Shown here piece after piece: positions 1-8,440 of a stretch of DNA of 60,805 nucleotides. The notes below the pieces were generated by a model. The model made no database searches. It worked only from the letters and a program-made list of their open reading frames with translations, and had not been told where the DNA came from. The stretch lies in NCBI GenBank assembly GCA_030674475.1, contig JAUSCZ010000037.1, positions 1-60,805 of the forward strand, written 5' to 3'. The translations under genes and the position numbers were made by a program. The DNA comes from Candidatus Omnitrophota bacterium (GTDB lineage Bacteria > Omnitrophota > Gorgyraeia > Gygaellales > UBA12090). The first letter of the stretch is position 1. Every line of letters starts with the position of its first letter.

Positions 1-2403
1 GTTAATGTCAGTTTCTTAAATAATATTTTTTATTCCGAGAACAATCAACCATATTATTCTGATTCAAGTTATACAGGTACTCGTATTTCAGATTATAATG
101 CTTGGTATGGTAATGGTGCAAGACCTGCTTGGGCTACCGGTGCAAATGACAAAAATAACATTGATCCTCTGATTACGAGTCTTGCAACTCATGATTTTTA
201 TTTACAAGCTTCAAGCCCGGCCAAGGATACGGGAACATCTACGGTGAATAGCGTGGTTACTAATGATTATGACGGAATCTCCAGGCCGCAGGAAGCAGGA
301 TTTGATATCGGGGCGTATGAGTATGTGGGGTCAGACACAATCGCGCCGAATGCGGTGAACAATTTAACTGCTGCTGCCGGAACAGGCCAGGGTCAGGTAA
401 GCTTAAGCTGGACTGCTCCGGGAAATGATGGAAATTCTGGAACCGCCGCTACGTATATAATAAAATATTCGACTTCCGCTATAACTACAGATACGCAGTT
501 TGACGCGGCTTTAGAAGTAGCAGGGGAACCCGCGCCTCTTATTGCCGGCACAAGCCAATCTATGACTGTCAGCGAGCTTACCGCCGGACAAACCTATTAT
601 TTTGCCATGAAGACAGAGGATGAGGTCCCGAATATCTCCGAGCTTTCTAATTCTGTTAGTGCTGTAGCGCAAACTAACAATGCCCCGGTCTTAGCGGCTA
701 TCGGTAACCAGTCTGTGGATGAGAACGCCAGCCTCACCTTTACCCTGAGCGCTACCGATGCCGATGGCGATACCCTTAGTTATTCCGCGACAGATCTTCC
801 TTCCGGAGCAACCCTGGATAACTCCAGCGGAGCATTTTCCTGGACGCCTGACTATTCTCAAGCCGGAAGCCATAGCACAACTTTTATTGTCAATGACGGA
901 AGCGCGAGTGTGGGGTCTGACTCAGAAACTATCACCATTACCGTAAATAATGCCAACAATGCCCCGGTCTTAGCGGCTATCGGTAACCAGTCTGTGGATG
1001 AGAACGCCAGCCTCACCTTTACCCTGAGCGCTACCGATGCCGATGGCGATGCCCTTAGTTATTCCGCGACAGATCTTCCTTCCGGAGCAACCCTGGATAA
1101 CTCCAGCGGCACTTTTAGTTGGACACCCACTTATTCGCAGGCAGGAAGCTATAGCCTAATTTTTAACGTCAATGACGGAAACGTGAGCGACGGATCTGAC
1201 TCCGAGACCATTACCATTACCGTAAATAATAACGAAAGCGGTGGTGGAGGTGGCGGAGGAAGTGGTGATGGTGGTGGTGGAGGTGGTGGTGGTGGAGGTG
1301 GTGGAAATGATGTCAACCGAACTCCGGTATTATCCGCCATCGGTAGCCAGTCAGTAGCTGAGAATGTTGTCCTGACCTTTGCTTTGAGCGCCACTGACGC
1401 TGATGGCGATAGCTTAACCTATTCTGCCAGCAACCTGCCCAGCGGCGCAACCTTTAACGTTACAACTAGAGTATTCTATTGGACGCCCACATACTCTCAG
1501 TCCGGAACTTATACCGCGGTGCATTTTCAGGTAACCGACGGAGATTTAACCGACAGCGAGGAGATCACTATCACCGTCAAAAACAATAACCGGTCGCCGG
1601 TTTTAGATTCAATAGGCAATAAAACCATAGCTGAGAACTCTAAACTTACTTTTACGGTTAGTGCTTCGGACAAAGACGGCGACGCCTTAACTTACTCCGC
1701 CAGTAATTTACCTTCCGGCGCGGCTTTTAATACAGCCACCCGGGCATTCTCCTGGACGCCTAACTATTCTCAGGTGGGAATCTACCGAGCGGTGCATTTT
1801 CAGGTAACCGATGGAAATTCACCTGTCAGTGAACAGATAACTATTGCCGTAACCAACGTCAACCAGCCGCCGGCTATAGATTCAATAGGCAATAAAACCA
1901 TAGCTGAGAACTCTAAACTTACTTTTACGGTTAATGCTTCGGACAAAGACGGCGACGCCTTAACTTACTCCGCCAGTAATTTACCTTCCGGAGCGGCTTT
2001 TAATACAGCCACCCGGGCATTCTCCTGGACGCCTACCTATTCGCAGGCAGGAAGCTATAATGTAACTTTTAGCGTCAATGACGGAAACGGAGGAACTGAC
2101 TCTGAGACCATCACCCTCACCGTGACCAAGATTAACCAAGCCCCGGTATTGGATTTTATAGGCAAGAAAACTATAATTGTAAATTCTAAGCTCAAGTTTA
2201 GAATTACTGCTTCGGATAAAGACGGTGACGCCTTAACCTATTCCGCCAGTAATTTACCTTCCGGAGCGGCTTTTAATGCCAAGACACGCGTATTTAAATG
2301 GATTCCTAAGCGTAGCCAAAAGGGAAAATATATGGTTACCTTTAAGGTTACTGACGTTAATAACGCTTCGGATTCAAAGACCGTTAGCATTCGTTGTAAT
2401 TAA
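1..2403 (+). CDS. Large surface protein, 5'-truncated: beta-helix end, FN3, six Ig-like repeats
   Basis: The frame is open from base 1, so the gene starts before the window. An ATG-like internal start near 244 is only the first start codon in the visible part. The first ~110 visible residues look like the end of a right-handed beta-helix domain (DIGAYEY motif). They are followed by a fibronectin type III domain and six Ig/cadherin-like (He_PIG type) repeats of about 91-93 residues, each beginning PVL..IG..(S/T)(V/I).EN. A glycine/serine tract (about 1231-1311) separates repeats 2 and 3. Such proteins are secreted adhesins or scaffolds. Repeats 1 and 2 are nearly identical in DNA (679-830 and 958-1109), as are repeats 4 and 5 (1606-1761 and 1879-2034), so they are recent duplications. 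The C-terminus is odd: the stop codon lies inside a duplicated piece of prsK, and no PEP-CTERM or other sorting tail is present. Confidence 0.85.
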   Translation, partial: VNVSFLNNIFYSENNQPYYSDSSYTGTRISDYNAWYGNGARPAWATGANDKNNIDPLITSLATHDFYLQASSPAKDTGTSTVNSVVTNDYDGISRPQEAGFDIGAYEYVGSDTIAPNAVNNLTAAAGTGQGQVSLSWTAPGNDGNSGTAATYIIKYSTSAITTDTQFDAALEVAGEPAPLIAGTSQSMTVSELTAGQTYYFAMKTEDEVPNISELSNSVSAVAQTNNAPVLAAIGNQSVDENASLTFTLSATDADGDTLSYSATDLPSGATLDNSSGAFSWTPDYSQAGSHSTTFIVNDGSASVGSDSETITITVNNANNAPVLAAIGNQSVDENASLTFTLSATDADGDALSYSATDLPSGATLDNSSGTFSWTPTYSQAGSYSLIFNVNDGNVSDGSDSETITITVNNNESGGGGGGGSGDGGGGGGGGGGGGNDVNRTPVLSAIGSQSVAENVVLTFALSATDADGDSLTYSASNLPSGATFNVTTRVFYWTPTYSQSGTYTAVHFQVTDGDLTDSEEITITVKNNNRSPVLDSIGNKTIAENSKLTFTVSASDKDGDALTYSASNLPSGAAFNTATRAFSWTPNYSQVGIYRAVHFQVTDGNSPVSEQITIAVTNVNQPPAIDSIGNKTIAENSKLTFTVNASDKDGDALTYSASNLPSGAAFNTATRAFSWTPTYSQAGSYNVTFSVNDGNGGTDSETITLTVTKINQAPVLDFIGKKTIIVNSKLKFRITASDKDGDALTYSASNLPSGAAFNAKTRVFKWIPKRSQKGKYMVTFKVTDVNNASDSKTVSIRCN

Positions 2404-2484
2404 AAAAGGCCAAGGGCGGGTTTTTAATTGGCTGTTTGCTTGGGCCATTTTTTCTCTAGCGGCAATGGAATGGGGGAATTTAAA
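2394..2484 (+). pseudogene. Duplicated fragment of prsK 5' region
   Basis: This stretch matches 2814-2903 inside prsK with about 12 mismatches over 86 aligned bases (hand count). It encodes the same peptide in the +2 frame: VIKKGxGxVFNWLF, then AI.SLA.ME. It has no start and breaks off after about 30 codons. The upstream adhesin runs into it in the +1 frame and takes its stop codon from it. It looks like a recombination or tandem-duplication scar. Confidence 0.85.
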
Positions 2485-2743
2485 GTATCTACAAGAGTTT
2501 AGTATTTCATATAGTTAAGCTTTATGATATACTCTAATTATGAAAAATAGACCATTTTGGAAAAATTCCATAGTCGCATAATGTGAGCCATCCTTATAGC
2601 CGTAGATACGGTAATTTTACGTTTAAGTTCATAAATCTCGCGGGCCTTCGGAATATTTGTTAACATTTATAATTTTACAATGACTACGAAAGAACCATTT
2701 TTTTTATCCGTGTGTATCCGTATTTTTAAATCCGTGTCCATCC
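2485..2743. other. Intergenic region with word repeat
   Basis: No convincing gene. A 42-codon open frame on the minus strand (2538-2666) has no recognisable family. The last ~45 bases (about 2701-2746) consist of repeated ATCCGTGT-type words; the same words, inverted, form the repeat at 9338-9400. The prsK start codon lies at the end of this repeat. Confidence 0.5.
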
Positions 2744-4855
2744 GTGTTTAAAATTAATCCTTATAATTTAGCGCCGCTCATCAGTTTTATTTTTCTTCTG
2801 GCCGGTGGATTTTATGTAATTAAAAAAGGCCGCGGACAGGTTTTCAATTGGCTGTTTGCTTTGGCCATTCTTTCCCTGGCGGTAATGGAATTAGGGAATT
2901 TTATGGTCCTGATTTCAGCTTCAAACGCCAGGGCCTTATTCTGGCAGAGATGGGTATTCGTCAGCGCCGCTTTTCTGCCTCTTGCCTGGGTTGTGTTTAG
3001 CCTGATATTTGCCAGAGATAATTATCGGCTATTATTGAAAAAATGGCTTTGGTATTTGGCGTTAATTTTGTTTATTACTTTAGGATTTTTGTTCTTTCTT
3101 GGGCATAAATCTCTGCTCAGGCCGGCAGAGGAACATTCTCGCTTTATCCTGGGGCCGGTGGGCCGTTATTTTTTGAATTTATTCTTATTAAATTTAGTGC
3201 TTGTCCTCTTGAATTTTGAGAACACCCTCCGTTTTTCTTTCGGAAAACAACGAAGTAGGATTAAGTGGATGATTCGAGGATTCTCTATTTATCTTTGGTC
3301 GTATGTTGTCTTGAGCAGTCTGGCTTTACTTTTTTCCTACATTGATCCGCGGTTTACTGCTTTGGGCTCTCTGGCTATAATCAGCGGAGTTTTTTCCTGC
3401 GCCTATTCCGTTTATAGGTATGGACTTGTGGATGTGGATGTGTATATCGGCAGGCAGGCAGTGTATGCCTCAGCTACCATTACCATTGTCGGGTTCTATT
3501 TATTATTGGTTGGCCTGGTAACCAAGATAGCTATGTTCTGGGGGTTAAATTTAAGGTCATTCTTCTCTTTTTTATTCGCTTTCTTTGTATTCTTCATATT
3601 TATTTGCCTGGTTTTCTCCGGCGGCCTTAAGGAGAGGCTGCGGGTCTTTATTGATCGGGCTATCTATAAAGGTAAGTATGATTACCGAAAAGCATGGGCA
3701 GAGATCAGCCGCAAGATAAGCTCTGAATTCGGGCTGGAGGGAATAGTATCCGCTATTATTCAAGTCGTCGCTGAAGATATTAACCTGAAGCAGGTCTCTA
3801 TTTTGCTTTTGAATAAAGAGAGAGGATATTTTTATGTAGCCAGGGCCAAAGCCATAAATGGGAAGGTTTCTAAGAATGTCCAGTTCAATCAGGATAGTGA
3901 ATTTGTGGATTGGTTAGTCAGATACGCGGATCCGCTGGTGATAAAGATGTTGGCGGACAAGTCGGATACTCTTAAGATTTTTGAAAGCGAAAAGAAGAAT
4001 TTTGAGGATTTAGGGGCAGAGGTGATAGTTTCGCTGGTGGCAAAACAACAGTTAGTCGGAATATTGTGCGCGGGGGGAAAGCCCTCGGGCGAGCCTTTTG
4101 CCGGCGAGGATCTGGAATTGTTAAAGAGAATCGCCGAACAGGCGGGAATCGCTATTTTAAACGCTCAGCTATCCGAAGAGTTAATGGTCTCCAAAGAGAT
4201 GGAGTCGCTTTATAAGGTATCTTCATTTTTAATTCACGATCTGAAGAATTTCTCCTCCGTGCTTTCTATGGTAGCTCATAACGCGCGGGAGAATTTTGAT
4301 AAGCCGGAATTTCGCCGGGATGCCTTAGCTACAATATCCAATACTGTGCTGAGAATGAATAATCTTATGCAAAAGCTGTCTATTTTACCTAAAGAGCTGG
4401 AGCTCAAATTCAGTTTAACTGATTTAAATTATGCTGTATCCCAGGCGCTGGCTAAATCCAGGGTGGAGGATGCCTCTGGAATACGGTTAGTTAAAGAGCT
4501 TAACGCGATACCGCGAGTAATGGCGGACAGCGAATATATCGAGAAGGTGTTTTTGAATCTTATTCTTAATGCCGTAGAAGCAATGCCCGGGGGAGGAGAA
4601 ATAAGGATAAGCTCCCGGGTTAATGAAAAATTCGTGGAATTTAACTTAAGAGATACCGGCTGTGGTATGCCTCTTGAGTTTATAGACAAGCATTTGTTTA
4701 AGCCGTTTCAAAGCACCAAGAATAAAGGGCTGGGAATAGGGTTATTTCAGTGTAAGACGATTATCGAGGCGCATAAGGGTAAGATGGACGTCCAGTCAAA
4801 GGTGGGCGAGGGCACAACCTTTATCCTGCGATTGCCCATTAACCGGGATAGATGA
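2744..4855 (+). CDS. prsK: PEP-CTERM system sensor histidine kinase PrsK
   Basis: This 703-residue membrane sensor kinase is of the type that, with PrsR, controls PEP-CTERM/exosortase protein genes. The N-terminal ~290 residues hold several hydrophobic membrane segments. A GAF-like domain follows (about 330-480), then a phospho-acceptor box IHDLKN with His498, an N-box LNLILNAVEA, a G1 box DTGCGMP and a G2 box GLGIGLFQ. The HDLKN form of the H-box is characteristic of PrsK. The start is GTG, without a good Shine-Dalgarno sequence and inside a word repeat; no in-frame ATG occurs before the second predicted membrane segment, so GTG is the best choice. It overlaps prsR by 4 bases (ATGA), implying translational coupling. 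A fragment of its 5' end is duplicated at 2394-2484. Confidence 0.92.
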   Translation: MFKINPYNLAPLISFIFLLAGGFYVIKKGRGQVFNWLFALAILSLAVMELGNFMVLISASNARALFWQRWVFVSAAFLPLAWVVFSLIFARDNYRLLLKKWLWYLALILFITLGFLFFLGHKSLLRPAEEHSRFILGPVGRYFLNLFLLNLVLVLLNFENTLRFSFGKQRSRIKWMIRGFSIYLWSYVVLSSLALLFSYIDPRFTALGSLAIISGVFSCAYSVYRYGLVDVDVYIGRQAVYASATITIVGFYLLLVGLVTKIAMFWGLNLRSFFSFLFAFFVFFIFICLVFSGGLKERLRVFIDRAIYKGKYDYRKAWAEISRKISSEFGLEGIVSAIIQVVAEDINLKQVSILLLNKERGYFYVARAKAINGKVSKNVQFNQDSEFVDWLVRYADPLVIKMLADKSDTLKIFESEKKNFEDLGAEVIVSLVAKQQLVGILCAGGKPSGEPFAGEDLELLKRIAEQAGIAILNAQLSEELMVSKEMESLYKVSSFLIHDLKNFSSVLSMVAHNARENFDKPEFRRDALATISNTVLRMNNLMQKLSILPKELELKFSLTDLNYAVSQALAKSRVEDASGIRLVKELNAIPRVMADSEYIEKVFLNLILNAVEAMPGGGEIRISSRVNEKFVEFNLRDTGCGMPLEFIDKHLFKPFQSTKNKGLGIGLFQCKTIIEAHKGKMDVQSKVGEGTTFILRLPINRDR

Positions 4856-6225
4856 TGGAAAAAGATAAAATATTGATTGTTGATGATGAAGAAGAAATAA
4901 GAAGGCAACTGAAGTGGGCTTTAGCCGATGACTACGAAGTTATGGAGGCATCTAATAAAGCCGCGGCTATGGATTTAATCCGGGAGAAAAAGCCTCAATT
5001 GGTAACCTTGGATATCAGCTTAGACGCGTCTTCAAATGATACTCAGGAAGGAATGTATCTTCTGGCAGAGGCGCTTAGTATTGACCCCAAATTGAAGGTA
5101 ATAATGATTACCGGAAATAATAATCGGGAGTTTGCTTTGAGGGCGATCAAGCTGGGAGCTTATGATTACTATGAGAAGCCTATTAACCTGGAGGAGATAA
5201 AAGTAATCCTTAAGCGGGCCCTTTATATCCAGAAATTAGAACGGGAAAACGAAAGACTGACGCGAGAATTAGAGGAAATGCATAAGTTTGAAAATATTAT
5301 CGGTTCCTGCCCCGGAATGCAGGATGTATTTAGCGTTATTCGCAGGGTTTCACCTACCGATGTTACAGTGCTGATTAACGGTGAAAGCGGCACCGGCAAG
5401 GAATTGGCGGCCAGGGCGGTTCATTATTGCAGTCCGCGCAAAGACAAGCTGTTAGGGGTAATAAATTGCGGCGCGATACCGGAAAATCTTTTGGAAAGTG
5501 AACTTTTTGGCCATGAAAGAGGGTCTTTTACCGATGCCTATGCCAAAAAAATAGGTAAATTAGAGCTGGTTAACGGGGGAACGGTTTTTCTGGATGAAAT
5601 CGGCGAGATGAGCTTAAGCTTACAGGTTAAGATGCTAAGATTTTTACAGGAAAGGGTAATAGAAAGGGTAGGATCCAACGAGCAGATAGCCTTGGATGTG
5701 AGGATCGTTGCCGCTACCAACAGCGACTTAAAAAAGAAGATTCGGGACGGCACTTTCAGGGAAGACCTGTATTATCGCTTAAGTGTAGTTACCATTTTAT
5801 TGCCGCCTTTAAGAGAACGGGGAGAGGATGTCCTGCTTTTGGCTGAGTATTACCTGAACAGGTTCGCTCAGGAAAACAATAAACCGGTAAAGGGATTTAA
5901 CAAGGAAGCCTTAAAAGCCATTAGCGAATATTCCTGGCCAGGCAATGTCCGGGAATTAGAGAATAAGATTAAAAGGGCGGTAATCCTGACTAATAATCCT
6001 CAGATTGCGCCTGAAGACCTGGGTTTACAAATCGGTCTAGATAATCAGACGAGGTCCTTGAAAAAAGCCCGAGAGGAGCTAGATATCAAGTTTATTCAAG
6101 AAGCTTTAGTTAAAAATAGAGGGAGCGTCAGTGAGGCGGCTAAAGAGATTGGCATCAGCCGGGTTTCTTTTTACGATTTAATCCGAAAATATAAAATAAC
6201 TGTTGAAAAAACTTACAGTAGATAA
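4852..6225 (+). CDS. prsR: PEP-CTERM-box response regulator PrsR, sigma-54 activator type
   Basis: This 457-residue NtrC-type regulator is the expected partner of PrsK. The receiver domain (1-125) has acidic residues DDEE near position 11 and a phospho-acceptor Asp54 in LDISLD. The AAA+ domain has Walker A GESGTGKE from residue 177 and an arginine-finger region (LPPLRERGEDV). A Fis-type helix-turn-helix ends the protein. The sigma-54 contact loop, normally GAFTGA, reads GSFTDA (224-229). This is unusual: an Asp replaces the second Gly. Two candidate sigma-54 promoters lie just downstream, before a PEP-CTERM gene and a sugar transferase, which are logical targets. Start ATG 4852 overlaps prsK; an adjacent ATG at 4855 is also possible. 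Confidence 0.92.
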   Translation: MMEKDKILIVDDEEEIRRQLKWALADDYEVMEASNKAAAMDLIREKKPQLVTLDISLDASSNDTQEGMYLLAEALSIDPKLKVIMITGNNNREFALRAIKLGAYDYYEKPINLEEIKVILKRALYIQKLERENERLTRELEEMHKFENIIGSCPGMQDVFSVIRRVSPTDVTVLINGESGTGKELAARAVHYCSPRKDKLLGVINCGAIPENLLESELFGHERGSFTDAYAKKIGKLELVNGGTVFLDEIGEMSLSLQVKMLRFLQERVIERVGSNEQIALDVRIVAATNSDLKKKIRDGTFREDLYYRLSVVTILLPPLRERGEDVLLLAEYYLNRFAQENNKPVKGFNKEALKAISEYSWPGNVRELENKIKRAVILTNNPQIAPEDLGLQIGLDNQTRSLKKAREELDIKFIQEALVKNRGSVSEAAKEIGISRVSFYDLIRKYKITVEKTYSR

Positions 6226-6402
6226 CATTATTATTTTAGATAAGTTAAGTAACTATTTTTTTCTCAATTAAATTATCTCCGTAGTAAATCCTAACACTTT
6301 CTTCCTATCAGTTTGGTCTAAATCTAAAATTAAAGAAGCGGGATAAATATTTTTTATTTATGTAACTTATTATTTTAAAGTAGGTTGCGAGAGGTGTGTA
6401 AA

Positions 6403-6420
6403 ATTATTCCGAGGAATAAT
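6403..6420. promoter_or_regulatory. 18-bp palindrome upstream of sigma-54 promoter
   Basis: ATTATTCC-GA-GGAATAAT is a perfect inverted repeat ending 5 bp before the -24 element of the promoter at 6426. Its position suits a regulator site, although sigma-54 activators more often bind further upstream. No matching palindrome was seen before the promoter at 8411. The rest of 6226-6402 is AT-rich with no gene. Confidence 0.4.
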
Positions 6421-6425
6421 CTTTG

Positions 6426-6442
6426 TTGGCATAGTAGTTGCT
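6426..6442 (+). promoter_or_regulatory. Sigma-54 (-24/-12) promoter of PEP-CTERM gene
   Basis: TTGGCATAGTAGTTGCT fits the consensus YTGGCAC-N5-TTGCW. GG (6428-6429) and GC (6440-6441) are exactly 12 bp apart. Predicted start of transcription is near 6453, giving a ~55-nt leader with a strong Shine-Dalgarno (GGAGG) before the ATG at 6508. PrsR is the likely activator. Confidence 0.8.
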
Positions 6443-6507
6443 CTAATAAAGTATAGAGCGAGAAGTAAAGAAGCAAAAATACGAGAGGAAGGAGGAAAAA
6501 TAAAAAT

Positions 6508-7173
6508 ATGAGAAGCAAGAAGCTAGGATTAATCTTAGGAGCAATGATCATAGGGTTAGCACTGGTTGCAGGAAGAGCTGACGCAGCCTTATTAAATCTA
6601 AATATGGGACTGCCGGATATACATTCTAATTCCACGGGAGTGTATAGCTATGATGCTGCTTCTGATCTGTTTACCAGCTCAGCTACACCTTATTATGTCA
6701 CTTTTACCGGAGCATTCGGTGACACCATAAACATTACCGGAACCAAAAGTTATAATGTTGGTTTCTATGTTGACGCGGCGGGGAATTTCGTGAACGGAAT
6801 TGCCGGTAATGATTTGGTTGTGAGAGGTGATATAGATGTTGACGGTAATGGCTCGGTTGATTTAACCGGAGATTTAATCAGAGGAGAAATTACAAATTTT
6901 GGTTGGCTGGATACCGGCACCCCATTTGATTTGTTTAATTTCACCTTTGATTTTACCGGAGGAGCCTTAAGTTCATATTATGCGGTATCTGGATATAAAG
7001 GTGCCGATTCTATGAGCAGCGAGAATAGTACTTTCGGGGGAAGTTTTGCTACAAATTTCTCTGGAACTGCTGTTAAACACGACACTGCACCTGTTCCCGA
7101 GCCAAGCAGTTTACTTTTATTAGGCAGCGGCTTATTGAGCGTGGCCTTATTAAGAGTGAGAAGGAAGAAATAA
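6508..7173 (+). CDS. PEP-CTERM sorting domain protein
   Basis: This 221-residue secreted protein has an N-terminal signal peptide (basic MRSKK, hydrophobic core, cut near GRADA). It ends in a PEP-CTERM sorting signal: VPEPSS at about 194-199, a hydrophobic helix (LLLLGSGLLSVALL) and a basic RVRRKK tail. Such proteins are exported, then processed by an exosortase of the EpsH/XrtA family; no exosortase gene is in this window. The middle is rich in Gly, Asp, Ser and Thr, as in many extracellular-matrix or biofilm proteins, and gives no enzyme motif. It follows a candidate sigma-54 promoter and a strong ribosome-binding site. Confidence 0.92.
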   Translation: MRSKKLGLILGAMIIGLALVAGRADAALLNLNMGLPDIHSNSTGVYSYDAASDLFTSSATPYYVTFTGAFGDTINITGTKSYNVGFYVDAAGNFVNGIAGNDLVVRGDIDVDGNGSVDLTGDLIRGEITNFGWLDTGTPFDLFNFTFDFTGGALSSYYAVSGYKGADSMSSENSTFGGSFATNFSGTAVKHDTAPVPEPSSLLLLGSGLLSVALLRVRRKK

Positions 7174-7210
7174 ATTGGCTTGATTTAAAAGAACACAGGT
7201 TTGTTTAATG

Positions 7211-7246
7211 AGAAGAGGGGCGGAGATCACTCTTCTCCCCTCTTCT
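7211..7246 (+). terminator. Stem-loop between the two PEP-CTERM genes
   Basis: A 10-bp perfect stem, AGAAGAGGGG/CCCCTCTTCT, with a 16-nt loop. No T-run follows, so it may be an attenuator or a 3'-end stabiliser rather than a full terminator. No separate promoter is obvious before the next gene. Confidence 0.5.
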
Positions 7247-7289
7247 TACTTAAGATAAGAAAGCGGCAAAAGGAAAAAGGAATTAAAAA

Positions 7290-7940
7290 ATGAAAAAATA
7301 CCTAGGTATTTTAATATTAGTAGTAATCGCTTTCTGCGGTCTAATCAAATCGGCCGAGGCTGTTCCATCGCTTCAGTTGTATGCTGAAGGAGCGATTTTT
7401 GACAGCTTAACTGAAACCTGGATTTCTTCATCTGCTTCAGACTTTAACCTGCAGGTGATTGGCGCGAATAATGCAGTTGAGGATGTTTACTTAGCCATTG
7501 CGGTCCCGACCGGAGAAAGCGGAACAATTATGATCAACTCAACCGCTATTGGACCATTTACTTATGGAACACCAATTACCGGCGATGGCACCGCATTGCC
7601 TTCTCATGGTATATACCCCGCGGATTTTGCTACTTATTTTATGGGTGATTTTGGGCTGATAGAAACAGTCTATAATATGCAACCCGGAGAAACCGGCAGC
7701 GCCCTAGGTGAGATAAAAACAGTCAACGTTTCAATATCCGGCTATTCCTGGGCCCATTTTGATGCCTATGACCATATTTACTCTAAGAATTCGATTAAAT
7801 ATGTCAATGCTCCATTTTCCCATGATGCCGAAGCCAGCACGAACCCAATTCCTGAACCGGCCAGTCTGCTTTTGTTGGGCTCAGGACTATTTGCCTTGAA
7901 GGTATTTGGCCGCGGGAAAGCGAAAGCAAAAAGGGCTTAG
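7290..7940 (+). CDS. PEP-CTERM sorting domain protein
   Basis: A 216-residue secreted protein with a signal peptide (MKKYLG, hydrophobic core, SAEA) and a C-terminal PEP-CTERM signal: IPEPAS, then LLLLGSGLFAL, then a Lys/Arg-rich end. The body is beta-rich and of unknown function. It is unrelated in sequence to the preceding PEP-CTERM protein apart from the two sorting signals. It lies 116 bp downstream in the same direction and probably shares the sigma-54 promoter by read-through. An AAAGGAATT element serves as ribosome-binding site. Confidence 0.9.
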   Translation: MKKYLGILILVVIAFCGLIKSAEAVPSLQLYAEGAIFDSLTETWISSSASDFNLQVIGANNAVEDVYLAIAVPTGESGTIMINSTAIGPFTYGTPITGDGTALPSHGIYPADFATYFMGDFGLIETVYNMQPGETGSALGEIKTVNVSISGYSWAHFDAYDHIYSKNSIKYVNAPFSHDAEASTNPIPEPASLLLLGSGLFALKVFGRGKAKAKRA

Positions 7941-7952
7941 TTAGCGCTTTTT

Positions 7953-8092
7953 AGGTAACCGGTCACAACGGGGGCGGTTTTTTTAAAAAATCCCCCTAAT
8001 CCCCTTTTCCAAAGGGGGAATTTATATTCCCCTCTTTCATAGAGAGGGGTGAGGGGAGATTTTCCCCCGTTTAGTGATCCATTACCTTTTTA
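7953..8092. repeat. Palindromic GC-block repeat, MITE-like
   Basis: The outer arms are near-inverted copies (AGGTAACCGGTCAC..AACGGGGG on the left; on the right the reverse complement of AGGTAATGGATCACTAAACGGGGG). Inside lies a second inverted pair of the widespread AATCCCC/GGGGATT type. No coding potential. It follows the second PEP-CTERM gene and could also end its transcript (CGGTTTTTTT at about 7976). Confidence 0.7.
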
Positions 8093-8111
8093 GTTTTTTA
8101 GCTTTAGAAAT

Positions 8112-8145
8112 AAAAGGGACGGTATAGATAACTGTCCCTTTTTTG
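8112..8145 (+). terminator. Rho-independent terminator
   Basis: An AAAGGGAC stem pairs with GTCCCTTT across a 13-nt loop and runs straight into TTTTTT. It closes the PEP-CTERM transcription unit. From 8146 to 8410 I see only AT-rich sequence with no gene. Confidence 0.8.
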
Positions 8146-8410
8146 TTTATATATATAGACAGCCTGTTAACTAACCTGACAAAAAAAGTAAGTCATAACA
8201 CTCTGTAATAATTACTTTTATAATTTATCTTTTTTTGAGAGGGCGCGCGGTTGAATTGGATAGACATTTTCTTGTGACTGAGAGAATACATGCAAAATGG
8301 CGTGCCGGTATAAATTAGACAAATATATTTATTTATTGGTATAACGCTTTATAAATGAAAAGGTTGTGGGAAGGATAAAAACTTTTTTATTCTTATGATA
8401 AAGTAAAGAG

Positions 8411-8427
8411 ATGGCATAAAACTTGCT
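8411..8427 (+). promoter_or_regulatory. Sigma-54 promoter of sugar transferase
   Basis: ATGGCATAAAACTTGCT has GG at 8413-8414 and GC at 8425-8426, the exact 12-bp sigma-54 spacing, and shares TGGCATA..(G/C)TTGCT with the site at 6426. Predicted transcription start is about 8438, almost on top of the first plausible start codon. Confidence 0.75.
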
Positions 8428-8440
8428 CTTTTAATTGTCT

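Noticed and set aside
1149..1394. Polyproline antisense frame
   Set aside because: It is the complement of the Gly linker of the adhesin and has no independent support.
2538..2666. 42-codon minus-strand frame (MLTNIPKAREIYELKRK...)
   Set aside because: No recognisable family; its helical, basic composition is suggestive of a small regulator, but evidence is too weak.
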